Made by a program: the position numbers and the translations under genes
Notes under the pieces: generated by a model
The model's input: only the letters and a program-made list of their open reading frames with translations
Database searches by the model: none
What the model was told of the DNA's origin: nothing
Assembly: GCF_900580675.1 (NCBI RefSeq)
Contig: NZ_UTBG01000001.1
Coordinates: 310,001 to 374,000 of the forward strand
DNA: 64,000 bases
Source of the DNA: Pseudomonas viridiflava
GTDB lineage: Bacteria > Pseudomonadota > Gammaproteobacteria > Pseudomonadales > Pseudomonadaceae
Direction: 5' to 3'
Part shown: positions 33,945 through 42,720 of the stretch, in pieces
Layout: each line of letters starts with the position of its first letter
Numbering within the stretch: the first letter of the stretch is position 1

Positions 33945-35123
33945 ATGCAAGCAAGTCGTTGGGCGCAGGTATGGATGATTTTCGGGTTACTTTGGTTTTT
34001 GCTGGCGATTGCCTTCGCGCCAACCAACAAGATTTACCAGCAAGGATTGACGCTGTTTCTGTGGCTGCCGGCCATGGTATTTGCCTGGTCGGCGCGCGAG
34101 CGTCTCAAGGAAGTCTGGCGTGAGCAGCGCTGGATTTGCCTGATGCTCGTGGCGCTTGCGCTCTGGGGTGCGATCAGTTTGTCGTGGACCAATACCGAAG
34201 ATCCTTCGCGGGAAACCAAGCGCCTGCTGTACATCGGCGTGTTCCTGCTGTTTTTCCCGGTGTTCGCCTGCGGCCAGACCGAGCGGGTGATCCGCGCAAT
34301 GCAATGGGGCGGTTTTGGCCTGGCCTTGTCGTCGCTGGTGGCGATCATCAAGTTCTATGGCGTCGAGCATAATGCGTGGTATGCGCGCCTCGAAGGCCTG
34401 GGGCAACTGTCCCACCCGATTCTGGGCGCCTACGTGATTGGCGTGGCGGCGGTCTGGCTGCTGCATTGGCTGCCGCGTGGTCGCTGGATGCAAGCGGCGT
34501 GGGTGCTGTCCATCGGCTTGCTCGGGCTGTTCGTGGTGTTGAGCCAAAGCCGTGGCGCCGCGCTGGCGCTGCTGCTGACCGTGGTGGCCATGCCTGCCTG
34601 GTGCCGCGACCGGCGTTCTACCGTGCTCGCCATTGGCGCAGTCGTGGCGGCGCTGGCAGTGTTCTTCGCCATGCAATCGCTGATGCTGGCCCGTGGGGTC
34701 TCCTACCGGCCGCAGATCTTCATGTCGGCGCTGCAGATGATCTCCGAGCGTCCATGGACCGGTCTGGGCCTGGGCGGAGACTATAAGGTGCTTGCGGATG
34801 GCATCTATTTTGACCACTCGCACAACCTGTTCACCCACATCACCATCGAGCTGGGCCTGCCGGGCCTGCTGCTGTGGTGCGGGCTTTGGTTTGGCGTGTT
34901 GTGGCAAGCCTGGAAGGCGCGCGACACGCTCTACGGCAAGGGTGTTATCGGCGTCTGGGTGTTCTCGTTTTTGGCCATGCAGTTCGATGCCGCGAGCCTT
35001 ACGGGCACGCCACGCGCGGAGTGGTTTATCTCGTGGCTGCCGATCGCGCTGGCCAGTGTTTTGGTCTGGGCTCGGGCCAAACCCGACGCTTGTGATAAAG
35101 TTCGCGTCCTATCCAATCAGTGA
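33945..35123 (+). CDS. waaL: O-antigen ligase WaaL
   Basis: This ~392-residue polytopic inner-membrane protein has about ten hydrophobic helices and an O-antigen ligase (Wzy_C-like) loop with the conserved SHNLF / HITIELGLPGLLLW stretch near the C-terminal third. It transfers polymerised O-antigen from undecaprenyl-PP to the lipid A-core in the periplasm. The start at 33945 has AGGAG six bases upstream; the frame is open to 33906. It is followed after 9 bases by msbA. Confidence 0.9.
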   Translation: MQASRWAQVWMIFGLLWFLLAIAFAPTNKIYQQGLTLFLWLPAMVFAWSARERLKEVWREQRWICLMLVALALWGAISLSWTNTEDPSRETKRLLYIGVFLLFFPVFACGQTERVIRAMQWGGFGLALSSLVAIIKFYGVEHNAWYARLEGLGQLSHPILGAYVIGVAAVWLLHWLPRGRWMQAAWVLSIGLLGLFVVLSQSRGAALALLLTVVAMPAWCRDRRSTVLAIGAVVAALAVFFAMQSLMLARGVSYRPQIFMSALQMISERPWTGLGLGGDYKVLADGIYFDHSHNLFTHITIELGLPGLLLWCGLWFGVLWQAWKARDTLYGKGVIGVWVFSFLAMQFDAASLTGTPRAEWFISWLPIALASVLVWARAKPDACDKVRVLSNQ

Positions 35124-35132
35124 GCTCGACAC

Positions 35133-36941
35133 ATGAGTGACGCACCGCCCAAAGCGGACCAGGAGTCCAGCCTCAAAATTTATTTGCGGCTGCTGGGCTA
35201 TGTGAAACCGTACCTCGGCATGTTCATGCTGAGTATTGTGGGCTTCGTGATCTTTGCGTCTACCCAGCCCATGCTCGCCGGGATCCTCAAATACTTCGTG
35301 GATGGCCTGAGCAATCCCGACGTGGTGTTCCTGCCCAATATCCCGTTGTTCAAGGACCTGAAGTTGCTGATGGCCGTGCCGCTGCTGATCATCCTGATCG
35401 CGGCGTGGCAGGGCCTGGGCTCCTTCCTGGGTAACTACTACCTGGCCAAGGTGTCCCTGGGCCTGGTGCATGACCTGCGCGTTGAGCTGTTCAACAAGCT
35501 GTTGGTGTTGCCCAACCGCTATTTCGACACGCATAACTCCGGGCACCTGATTTCCCGTATCACCTTCAACGTGACCATGGTGACCGGTGCCGCCACGGAC
35601 GCGATCAAGGTCGTCATCCGCGAAGGCCTGACGGTGGTGTTCCTGTTCGGCTACCTGCTGTGGATGAACTGGAAGCTGACCCTGGTAATGCTGGCGATCC
35701 TGCCGCTGATTGCAGTGATGGTCAGCAGTACCAGCAAGAAATTCCGCAAGCAGAGCAAGAAGATCCAGGTGGCGATGGGCGACGTCACGCACGTTGCCTC
35801 CGAGACCATCCAGGGCTACCGCGTGGTGCGCAGCTTCGGTGGCGAAAGCTATGAGGAGCGGCGTTTCGCGGCCGCAAGCCAGGGCAACACCGACAAGCAA
35901 CTGCGCATGAACAAGACCGGCGCGGTCTACACCCCGATGTTGCAACTGGTGATCTACACCGCCATGGCCACGCTGATGTTCCTGGTGTTGCTGCTGCGCG
36001 GCGACGCCACGGCGGGTGACCTGGTGGCCTACATCACGGCTGCCGGCCTGCTGCCCAAGCCGATCCGCCAGCTGTCGGAAGTCAGCTCGACCATCCAGAA
36101 GGGCGTCGCAGGTGCCGAAAGCATCTTCGAACAGTTGGATGAAGTGCCGGAAGTCGACAGCGGCACCGTCGAGCGTGATCGCGTCAGCGGTCGCCTCGAT
36201 GTGCGCAACCTGAGCTTCACCTACCCAGGCACCGAGCGCGAAGTGCTCAAGAACATCAGCTTCAGCGCAGCGCCTGGGCAGATGATTGCCTTGGTCGGGC
36301 GCTCGGGCAGCGGCAAGTCGACCCTGGCCAGCCTGATCCCACGTTTCTACCATCACGAAACCGGGGAAATCCTGCTGGACGAGGTGGAAATCGAAGACTA
36401 CCGCCTGCGCAACCTGCGCCGCCATGTGGCCCAGGTGACCCAGCACGTGACGCTGTTCAACGATACCGTGGCCAACAACATCGCCTACGGTGACTTGGCG
36501 GATGCACCGCGTGAGGACGTCGAAAAAGCTGCGGCAGATGCCTACGCCATGGACTTCATCGCCGAGCTGCCAAAAGGCCTGGACACCGAAGTCGGTGAAA
36601 ACGGCGTGCTGCTCTCCGGCGGCCAGCGTCAACGCCTGGCGATCGCCCGCGCACTGCTGAAAAATGCCCCGCTGCTGATTCTGGATGAAGCGACTTCGGC
36701 GCTGGACACCGAGTCCGAGCGCCATATCCAGGCCGCGCTGGACAAGGTCATGAAGGGCCGTACCACCCTGGTGATCGCGCACCGGCTGTCGACCATCGAG
36801 AAAGCCGACATGATTCTGGTGATGGACCACGGCGAAATTGTCGAGCGTGGTACGCATCTTGAACTGCTGGCCATGGGCGGCTATTACTCGCGCCTGCACG
36901 CTATGGGGCTGGATGAGCCGGCCACGGACAACATCACCTGA
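35133..36941 (+). CDS. msbA: Lipid A-core flippase MsbA (ABC exporter)
   Basis: This 602-residue half-transporter has a six-helix membrane domain (~20-320) and an ABC ATPase: Walker A GRSGSGKST (~389), signature LSGGQRQ (~494), Walker B LLILDEATSALD, and H-loop IAHRLST. It flips lipid A-core across the inner membrane. It follows waaL closely and ends in a strong terminator, so waaL-msbA is likely a transcription unit. Confidence 0.96.
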   Translation: MSDAPPKADQESSLKIYLRLLGYVKPYLGMFMLSIVGFVIFASTQPMLAGILKYFVDGLSNPDVVFLPNIPLFKDLKLLMAVPLLIILIAAWQGLGSFLGNYYLAKVSLGLVHDLRVELFNKLLVLPNRYFDTHNSGHLISRITFNVTMVTGAATDAIKVVIREGLTVVFLFGYLLWMNWKLTLVMLAILPLIAVMVSSTSKKFRKQSKKIQVAMGDVTHVASETIQGYRVVRSFGGESYEERRFAAASQGNTDKQLRMNKTGAVYTPMLQLVIYTAMATLMFLVLLLRGDATAGDLVAYITAAGLLPKPIRQLSEVSSTIQKGVAGAESIFEQLDEVPEVDSGTVERDRVSGRLDVRNLSFTYPGTEREVLKNISFSAAPGQMIALVGRSGSGKSTLASLIPRFYHHETGEILLDEVEIEDYRLRNLRRHVAQVTQHVTLFNDTVANNIAYGDLADAPREDVEKAAADAYAMDFIAELPKGLDTEVGENGVLLSGGQRQRLAIARALLKNAPLLILDEATSALDTESERHIQAALDKVMKGRTTLVIAHRLSTIEKADMILVMDHGEIVERGTHLELLAMGGYYSRLHAMGLDEPATDNIT

Positions 36942-36948
36942 CACTCTC

Positions 36949-36974
36949 CGGGGCGCGCAATGCGCCCCGTTTTT
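36949..36974 (+). terminator. Rho-independent terminator after msbA
   Basis: An 8-bp GC stem (36949-36956 with 36962-36969, five-base loop) is followed by five T. It should separate msbA from the sulfotransferase/APS-kinase pair, implying the latter has its own promoter in the following 120 bases. Confidence 0.9.
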
Positions 36975-37094
36975 GTATCAAGCCCCTTACAGGCTTGACC
37001 AACGCCACATAATTCCTGGCCTGCCGCTTGCTATGTTGGCCTTCTCGATTCGAATGACGAACGAGAGGGCTAACCTTCTTGCGTGGAAAATGGA

Positions 37095-37799
37095 ATGTTG
37101 CAACGTCTGTTTTGGAAACTGCTTCCCAAGCCCCAAAGGGCCTTTCTGCTGGGGCGCTTGTCGGTGGTGGATCGCCAAGCGGTGAACAAATCCCTGTCTG
37201 CGGTCATCCAGCTTCACCCCGCGTTCGAACGCCATAATTGCGTGTTTATCCATGTGCCCAAATGCGCCGGCAGCAGCGTCTGTTCGGCGCTCCTGGATGG
37301 CCGTTGGCCAGGGCATCTGCCGTATTACTGGTATCAGCAGCAATTCCCCGGGCACTGCGAACGCAGCTTCAAATTCGCTTTCGTGCGTGACCCGCTGGAG
37401 CGTGCCTACTCGGCCTACACCTACTTGCGCAGCAACCAGATGGGCGCGCGTGACCTACAGGCTCAGGCCCTGGTTTCCAGCTACCGTGACTTCGACCATT
37501 TTGTCGCCGGCTGGCTGCACCCGGACAACCTGCGCCGCCAACTGCACTTTGCGCCGCAGACCGACTTCCTGGTCGATCACCTGGGGCACATGGCGATGGA
37601 TTTTCTCGGTCGTCAGGAATCGCTGCAGCGCGACTTCCGGCACCTGTGTGAACACCTCGGCGTCGCCTCATCGCTGCCTCATCTGAATGTTTCACTGGGG
37701 CGTCGCAACGAACCGGTCAAGGCGTTCTGCTCCGTGCGCACGCGCCGCCTGGTCCGGCGTGCCTATCAACGTGATTACGAGGTCCTGGGTTATGAATAG
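37095..37799 (+). CDS. Sulfotransferase family protein (PAPS-dependent)
   Basis: This ~234-residue protein carries the two PAPS-binding elements of membrane/carbohydrate sulfotransferases (Sulfotransfer_2 type). These are the 5'-phosphosulfate loop HVPKCAGSS (residues 53-61) and the 3'-phosphate site FVRDPLERAYSAY (96-108). There is no clear signal or membrane segment, so it acts in the cytoplasm or at the inner face of the membrane. The start is ATG 37095 (GGAA upstream) or GTG 37083. Its stop lies inside the start of a CysC gene, giving tight coupling to the enzyme that makes its donor. The substrate is probably an LPS or other glycan, inferred from context. Confidence 0.85.
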   Translation: MLQRLFWKLLPKPQRAFLLGRLSVVDRQAVNKSLSAVIQLHPAFERHNCVFIHVPKCAGSSVCSALLDGRWPGHLPYYWYQQQFPGHCERSFKFAFVRDPLERAYSAYTYLRSNQMGARDLQAQALVSSYRDFDHFVAGWLHPDNLRRQLHFAPQTDFLVDHLGHMAMDFLGRQESLQRDFRHLCEHLGVASSLPHLNVSLGRRNEPVKAFCSVRTRRLVRRAYQRDYEVLGYE

Positions 37800-38400
37800 C
37801 CCGTCACTCTCCCTTGGTGCTGCTTCCATCCGGCCCTTTGCCCTGTCGTTGTCGGTCACCGCACGGGCGGCGCTGAAGAATCAGCAGCCGTGCTGCCTGT
37901 GGCTGACGGGGCTGTCCGGGTCCGGCAAGTCGACCCTGGCCAATGCGTTGGAGGTGCAACTCAACGAGCAGGGCCGGCATACCTTCGTGCTGGATGGCGA
38001 CAACTTACGCACCGGGCTATGCAATGACCTGGGCATGAGCGATGCGGCGCGCAAGGAGAACATCCGGCGTATCGGCGAAGTGGCGCGGCTGATGGTGGAC
38101 GCCGGGCTGATCGTGATCGTCTCGGCCATTTCCCCGTTCAGCGCCGACCGCGCAACCGCCAGGGCGCTGTTCGGGCCGGGGCAGTTTTTTGAGGTGTACA
38201 TCAGCACGCCGTTCGACGTGTGCGCGCGCCGCGATCCCAAAGGCTTGTACCGCGCAGCGCTGGACGGTCGGATCAAGGCCTTCACTGGCCTGGACAGCCC
38301 CTATGAAGCGCCGCTTGCGGCAGACTGCACAATCAACACCGACGAGGTCGAACTGGCCGACGCCGTAGCGCATATTCTGGCGGTTCTGTTTAAAAAATAA
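37792..38400 (+). CDS. cysC: Adenylyl-sulfate (APS) kinase CysC, stand-alone
   Basis: This 202-residue protein phosphorylates APS to PAPS. The P-loop GLSGSGKST is at 40-48, the DGDNLR motif at 68-73, and the lid/substrate motif FTGLDSPYEAP at 164-174. Many pseudomonads have APS kinase fused to CysN for assimilation; this copy is free-standing and has no cysD or cysN beside it. It overlaps the sulfotransferase gene by 8 bases (GAGG ahead of the ATG), so it looks dedicated to supplying PAPS to that enzyme. Confidence 0.93.
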   Translation: MNSPSLSLGAASIRPFALSLSVTARAALKNQQPCCLWLTGLSGSGKSTLANALEVQLNEQGRHTFVLDGDNLRTGLCNDLGMSDAARKENIRRIGEVARLMVDAGLIVIVSAISPFSADRATARALFGPGQFFEVYISTPFDVCARRDPKGLYRAALDGRIKAFTGLDSPYEAPLAADCTINTDEVELADAVAHILAVLFKK

Positions 38401-38460
38401 CCAGTTTTCGCGCAGGATGCCTCGCGGATAAAGCTCTCGAACTAGGCGGCGCTCACCCTG

Positions 38461-38469
38461 TGCTAATAT
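38461..38469 (+). promoter_or_regulatory. hldE: Candidate extended -10 promoter for hldE
   Basis: TGCTAATAT has a TG extension and a -10-like TAATAT, 35 bases before the hldE ATG. The -35 region is not recognisable. It would give hldE a promoter separate from the sulfation pair. Confidence 0.35.
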
Positions 38470-38503
38470 CGCGCCCCTGTTCATTTTGTATGTGGGTTGC
38501 TCC

Positions 38504-39928
38504 ATGAAGTTGTCCATGCCGCGATTCGATCAAGCCCCTGTCTTGGTGGTCGGCGATGTCATGCTCGACCGTTACTGGCATGGCGGTACCTCACGGATTT
38601 CCCCTGAGGCGCCGGTACCGGTAGTCAAGGTCGAGCAAATCGAAGACCGTCCAGGCGGCGCTGCCAACGTTGCCCTCAATATTGCCGCCCTCGGCGCCCC
38701 GGCCTCGCTGGTTGGCGTGACCGGCGACGACGAAGCCGCCAACAGCCTGGCCAACAGCCTGGAAGCGGCTGGCGTGCGTGCGGTATTCCAGCGCATCGCC
38801 CACCAGCCGACCATCGTCAAGCTGCGGGTCATGAGCCGTCACCAGCAATTGCTGCGTATTGATTTCGAAGAACCCTTCGCCACCGACGCCCTGTCCCTCA
38901 GTGACCAGGTCGACGAGCTGCTTGAAGGCATCAAGGTGCTGGTCTTGTCCGACTACGGCAAAGGCGCCCTGAAGAACCACCAGGTGCTGATCAAGGCCGC
39001 CAAGGCCCGCAATATTCCGGTATTGGCCGACCCCAAGGGCAAGGACTTCTCGATTTATCGTGGGGCCAGCCTGATCACGCCGAACCTCAGCGAGTTCGAA
39101 GCCATCGTCGGCGGTTGCGCCGATGAGCATGAGCTGGTGACCAAAGGCGCGGCGCTGATGGCCGACCTCGACCTGGGCGCCTTGCTGGTGACCCGTGGCG
39201 AGCACGGCATGACCCTGCTGCGCCCCGGCCACCCGGCGATGCACCTGCCGGCACGCGCCCGTGAGGTGTTCGACGTCACCGGCGCCGGCGACACCGTCAT
39301 TTCGACCCTGGCCGCTTCCATCGCGGCCGGCGAAGAACTGCCCCACGCCGTGGCCCTGGCCAACCTGGCGGCGGGCATCGTGGTCGGCAAGCTGGGTACG
39401 GCTGCCATCAGCGCACCTGAGCTGCGCCGCGCCATCCAGCGTTCCGAAGGCTCGGAGCGTGGCGTGCTGACCATCGAGCAATTGCTGCTGGCGATTGACG
39501 ATGCGCGCGCCCACAACGAAAGCATTGTGTTCACCAACGGCTGCTTCGACATCCTGCACGCCGGCCACGTGACGTACCTGGAGCAGGCGCGCGCCCAAGG
39601 CGATCGCCTGATCGTCGCGGTCAATGACGATGCTTCGGTCAGCCGTTTGAAAGGCCCGGGTCGCCCGATCAACAGTGTTGACCGGCGCATGGCCGTACTG
39701 GCCGGCCTGGGCGCGGTGGACTGGGTGATCAGCTTCCCTGAAGCGACCCCGGAAAACCTGCTGGCCCAGGTCAAGCCGGACGTACTGGTGAAGGGCGGCG
39801 ATTATTCCGTCGACCAGGTCGTCGGTGCCGATATCGTCAGTGCCTACGGCGGCAAGGTCAAAGTGCTGGGGCTGGTCGAGAACAGCTCGACCACCGCCAT
39901 TGTCGAGAAGATCCGCAATAATGAGTAA
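38504..39928 (+). CDS. hldE: Bifunctional heptose-7-phosphate kinase / heptose-1-phosphate adenylyltransferase HldE
   Basis: This 474-residue fusion has an N-terminal ribokinase-type domain (~1-320; GGAANVALN, DVTGAGDTV near 263) and a C-terminal cytidylyltransferase-type domain (~345-474; FTNGCFDILHAGHVTYL). It makes ADP-D-glycero-beta-D-manno-heptose, precursor of the donor for WaaC and WaaF. The chosen ATG (MKLSMPRFDQAP) matches the remembered Pseudomonas N-terminus and length; the frame is open 18 bases further upstream. Its last 8 bases overlap the epimerase gene. Confidence 0.96.
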   Translation: MKLSMPRFDQAPVLVVGDVMLDRYWHGGTSRISPEAPVPVVKVEQIEDRPGGAANVALNIAALGAPASLVGVTGDDEAANSLANSLEAAGVRAVFQRIAHQPTIVKLRVMSRHQQLLRIDFEEPFATDALSLSDQVDELLEGIKVLVLSDYGKGALKNHQVLIKAAKARNIPVLADPKGKDFSIYRGASLITPNLSEFEAIVGGCADEHELVTKGAALMADLDLGALLVTRGEHGMTLLRPGHPAMHLPARAREVFDVTGAGDTVISTLAASIAAGEELPHAVALANLAAGIVVGKLGTAAISAPELRRAIQRSEGSERGVLTIEQLLLAIDDARAHNESIVFTNGCFDILHAGHVTYLEQARAQGDRLIVAVNDDASVSRLKGPGRPINSVDRRMAVLAGLGAVDWVISFPEATPENLLAQVKPDVLVKGGDYSVDQVVGADIVSAYGGKVKVLGLVENSSTTAIVEKIRNNE

Positions 39929-40856
39929 CGCTGATAAGTGGGTCCTGATCACCGGCGGTGCCGGCTTTATCGGTTCGCACCTGGTCGATGCGCTGCTGGC
40001 CAAGGGCTACGCGGTGCGGGTGCTGGATAACTTGTCCACGGGCAAGCGCAGCAACCTGCCTCTGAGCAATCCTCGCGTGCAGCTGATTGAAGGTGACGTG
40101 GCCAATGCCGAGCGGGTGGCGCAAGCCGCCGTTGGCACGATGGCAGTGGTGCACCTGGCCGCCGTGGCGTCGGTGCAGGCCTCGGTCGATGACCCGGTCA
40201 GTACACACCAGAGCAATTTCGTCGGCACCTTGAATGTCTGCGAAGCGATGCGCAAAGCGGGCGTCAAACGTGTGGTGTTTGCTTCCAGCGCGGCGGTGTA
40301 CGGCAACAATGGCGAGGGTGCTTCGATTGATGAAGAAACCACCAAGGCGCCGTTGACGCCTTATGCATCCGACAAGTTGGCCGGTGAGCATTATTTCGAT
40401 TTCTACCGTCGTCAGCATGGTCTGGAACCGGTAGTTTTCCGCTTCTTCAATATCTTCGGGCCGCGCCAGGATCCGTCATCGCCGTATTCCGGGGTGATCA
40501 GTATTTTCTGTGAGCGTGCGCAGCAGGGCTTGCCGATTGCCGTGTTCGGCGATGGCGAGCAGACCCGCGACTTTATGTATGTTGAAGACCTGGTGGATGT
40601 GCTGGTGCAGGCCATCGAAGCGCCGGATGCGCCGTTGGGTGCGATCAATGTGGGCTGGAATCGTACGACTACCCTCAAGCAGGTGCTGCAGGCGCTGGAA
40701 GAAGCGTTGGGCAGTTTGCCTGTTGTGACCTACGGGCCGGCGCGATCGGGGGATATTCGGCATTCGCGGGCGAACAACCAGCGCTTGCTGGCGAGTTTCA
40801 AACTGCCCGAGCCGACCCCGCTGAAAGTCGGCCTGGAACGACTAATTAACGGCTGA
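39921..40856 (+). CDS. NAD-dependent epimerase/dehydratase (extended SDR, UDP-sugar 4-epimerase type)
   Basis: This 311-residue extended SDR protein has the Rossmann motif TGGAGFIGSHL (~10-20), NLSTGKRSNL, an SSAAVYG segment and the catalytic YASDK (Tyr/Lys), plus the nucleotide-sugar region GPRQDPSSPYSGVIS. It most resembles UDP-glucose/UDP-GlcNAc 4-epimerases. The ATGAGTAA overlap with hldE indicates translational coupling. It probably supplies an amino-sugar or galactose-type precursor for surface glycan; the substrate is not decidable from sequence. Confidence 0.85.
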   Translation: MSNADKWVLITGGAGFIGSHLVDALLAKGYAVRVLDNLSTGKRSNLPLSNPRVQLIEGDVANAERVAQAAVGTMAVVHLAAVASVQASVDDPVSTHQSNFVGTLNVCEAMRKAGVKRVVFASSAAVYGNNGEGASIDEETTKAPLTPYASDKLAGEHYFDFYRRQHGLEPVVFRFFNIFGPRQDPSSPYSGVISIFCERAQQGLPIAVFGDGEQTRDFMYVEDLVDVLVQAIEAPDAPLGAINVGWNRTTTLKQVLQALEEALGSLPVVTYGPARSGDIRHSRANNQRLLASFKLPEPTPLKVGLERLING

Positions 40857-40866
40857 ACACAACCTG

Positions 40867-40896
40867 GATGTTGGAGGGGAAAGCCCCTCCAGCATC
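40867..40896. terminator. Bidirectional hairpin between convergent genes
   Basis: A 13-bp stem (40867-40879 with 40884-40896, one G-T pair, loop AAAG) lies between the ends of the epimerase gene and the convergent hypothetical gene. There is no T tract, so termination efficiency is uncertain. Confidence 0.55.
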
Positions 40897-40906
40897 TGGA
40901 TCGTGC

Positions 40907-41866
40907 TCAACCCTTGGCCTTTTTCTTCGGCACAATCTTGCGCAACACCCGCTGTGCCAAGCGCTTCAATTTCGACTCTTTCTCCGGCTCCGCCAACCCT
41001 TGCTGCCTGAGCCAATCCTTCCAGCGAATTCGCTCATCGCGCACCAGCCAGCCTTCCTGCCGTGCAAAGCTCTCCGCCAGGTACAAACCCCGTGTACTGG
41101 CCGGATACAGCTGGTCCTTTTTGACCGTATACAACTCAGCCAGCGGCTGGCCGTCTTTCAAGGGCATCAGGTACAAATCCGGACGCTGGCGGTCCAGGCG
41201 CGCAACCAGCTGGTCACCTTCGAGCCGCTCATCCACATGGAACAGGCTCAGTGACTTGGCCTCCTTCGGCACCTCAAGACGCAAGTCATAAATCAGTTGC
41301 AGCGACGCGGTCGGCAAGTGCACATAGGCCCGCGGTCGCTCGATCAATTGGGTTGTCGCACAGCGCACCGGGCGTGCGGCGCCGGACAAGGGGCTCAAGC
41401 GAAACGGCAGGGCTTCGCGATAATGCAGCGCGGCAGAGTAGGGCGCCGGCAGCCAGGTGTCGTTGAAGCGTCCGCTGAGCCAGCCTTCCGGCGTTTCCAG
41501 CAGGCACTCCTCGGCAATCTCCTGGATGGCGGTGTGCAACGGCAGGTTCAGTTCGTGGGCGGGGACGTAGCCGGATATCAGCTTGAGCACCACGTCGCCA
41601 CGGTCCTGGCGGCGCTGGCGCACCAGCACCCAATAATCCTTGTTTTGCCAGTGCAGGGTCAGGCGCACCGACACGCCGAGGTTCGCCAGCTCGAGGGCGA
41701 AGCGCTCCGGGTCGGCTACTTCTACCGGCTTGCGGCGCTGCAGGGTCTGGGCGAAGTTGAGCGGCATGCCCACGCTCTGGTAACTCAGGCCCTCTGGGGT
41801 GGCTTCGACGTGCAGCGGCAGTGTTTTAAAGTTGCTGGGGTTTTTTCTTATGAGCGTTCGCGGCAT
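40907..41866 (-). CDS. Conserved hypothetical protein (PA4993-like)
   Basis: This 319-residue soluble protein has no signal peptide or membrane segment and a strongly basic C-terminus (KLKRLAQRVLRKIVPKKKAKG). It contains a segment reminiscent of a Nudix-like helix (AIQEIAEECLLETPEGWL), but the full Nudix box is absent. Homologues are sometimes labelled 'metal ABC transporter ATPase', yet no Walker motifs are visible, so I do not use that name. The start at 41866 has AAGGAG at 5 bases; the frame is open to 41908. Function unknown. Confidence 0.75.
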   Translation of the reverse strand: MPRTLIRKNPSNFKTLPLHVEATPEGLSYQSVGMPLNFAQTLQRRKPVEVADPERFALELANLGVSVRLTLHWQNKDYWVLVRQRRQDRGDVVLKLISGYVPAHELNLPLHTAIQEIAEECLLETPEGWLSGRFNDTWLPAPYSAALHYREALPFRLSPLSGAARPVRCATTQLIERPRAYVHLPTASLQLIYDLRLEVPKEAKSLSLFHVDERLEGDQLVARLDRQRPDLYLMPLKDGQPLAELYTVKKDQLYPASTRGLYLAESFARQEGWLVRDERIRWKDWLRQQGLAEPEKESKLKRLAQRVLRKIVPKKKAKG

Positions 41867-41907
41867 GTCGGCTCCTTCTTGCGACGGGGTCGGCCGCGTG
41901 GGCGGCA

Positions 41908-42720
41908 TCAGAGTTGACGAATGACCTTGGCAGCGGTCGCCACGTTATGGGCCAGGTGCAGCGGATTAATGGTCCCGACAATAGCACTGGCGACGCCTGT
42001 TTGCGCAAACAACAACGTGAAACTGGCCTGTATTGGATCCATTCCAGGCTCCAGGCACACATGGCCGCTGGCCAGGGCTTTTTTCACCAGGATGCCTTTG
42101 CCATGGGCTGCGGCATATTCAATGACGGCTTTCTCGGCCTGTTCGTTCAGATTGTAAGTGACCATCGCGCAATCGCCTTGTTCCAGAGCCTGCACGCCCC
42201 CCTCGACGGTTTTACCGGAGAAGCCGAAACCGCGGATTTTGCCCTCTTTTTTAAGCGCTGCAAGGGTCTGGTAAACCTCGCAGTCATTGAGGATATGCAG
42301 GTCGTTGCCGTCGGAGTGCACCAACACCAGGTCGATAAAATCAGTTTCAAGGCGTTTCAAGCTGCGTTCGATCGACATCCGGGTATGGGCGGCACTGAAA
42401 TCGTGGCTGGACATGCCGTTTTCAAACTCTTCCCCAACCTTGCTCACAATCACCCAGTCCTTGCGCTGATCGCGCAACAACGGGCCCAGGCGTTCCTCAC
42501 TGATGCCGTAGGCGGGCGCGGTGTCGATCAGGTTGATCCCCAGCTCGCGGGCCTGGCGCAGCAGCATGCGAGCCTCGTCGTCGCCAGGAATGCGGAAACC
42601 GCTGGGGTATTTCACCCCTTGGTCGCGGCCCAGCTTGACGGTGCCCAGGCCCAGCGGCGAGACCATCAGGCCGGTGCTGCCCAGGGGGCGATACAGGTCG
42701 TGCAGGGTGGGCAGGCTCAT
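41908..42720 (-). CDS. Aldo/keto reductase family oxidoreductase
   Basis: This 270-residue NADPH-dependent reductase-type TIM barrel has catalytic-tetrad segments visible: LIDTAPAYG (Asp, Tyr), VIVSKVGE (Lys) and DLVLVHSDG (His). The substrate is unknown. The ATG overlaps the end of the FAD oxidoreductase gene by four bases, so the two are coupled and likely act together or in sequence. Confidence 0.88.
   Translation of the reverse strand: MSLPTLHDLYRPLGSTGLMVSPLGLGTVKLGRDQGVKYPSGFRIPGDDEARMLLRQARELGINLIDTAPAYGISEERLGPLLRDQRKDWVIVSKVGEEFENGMSSHDFSAAHTRMSIERSLKRLETDFIDLVLVHSDGNDLHILNDCEVYQTLAALKKEGKIRGFGFSGKTVEGGVQALEQGDCAMVTYNLNEQAEKAVIEYAAAHGKGILVKKALASGHVCLEPGMDPIQASFTLLFAQTGVASAIVGTINPLHLAHNVATAAKVIRQL

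Noticed and set aside
35109..36944. 611-residue open frame opposite msbA
   Set aside because: Exactly antisense to msbA; His/Gln-rich shadow composition.
37001..37037. TTGACC / CATAAT / TATGTT promoter elements before the sulfotransferase gene
   Set aside because: The boxes do not have acceptable spacing to each other; a promoter is expected here but I could not define it.
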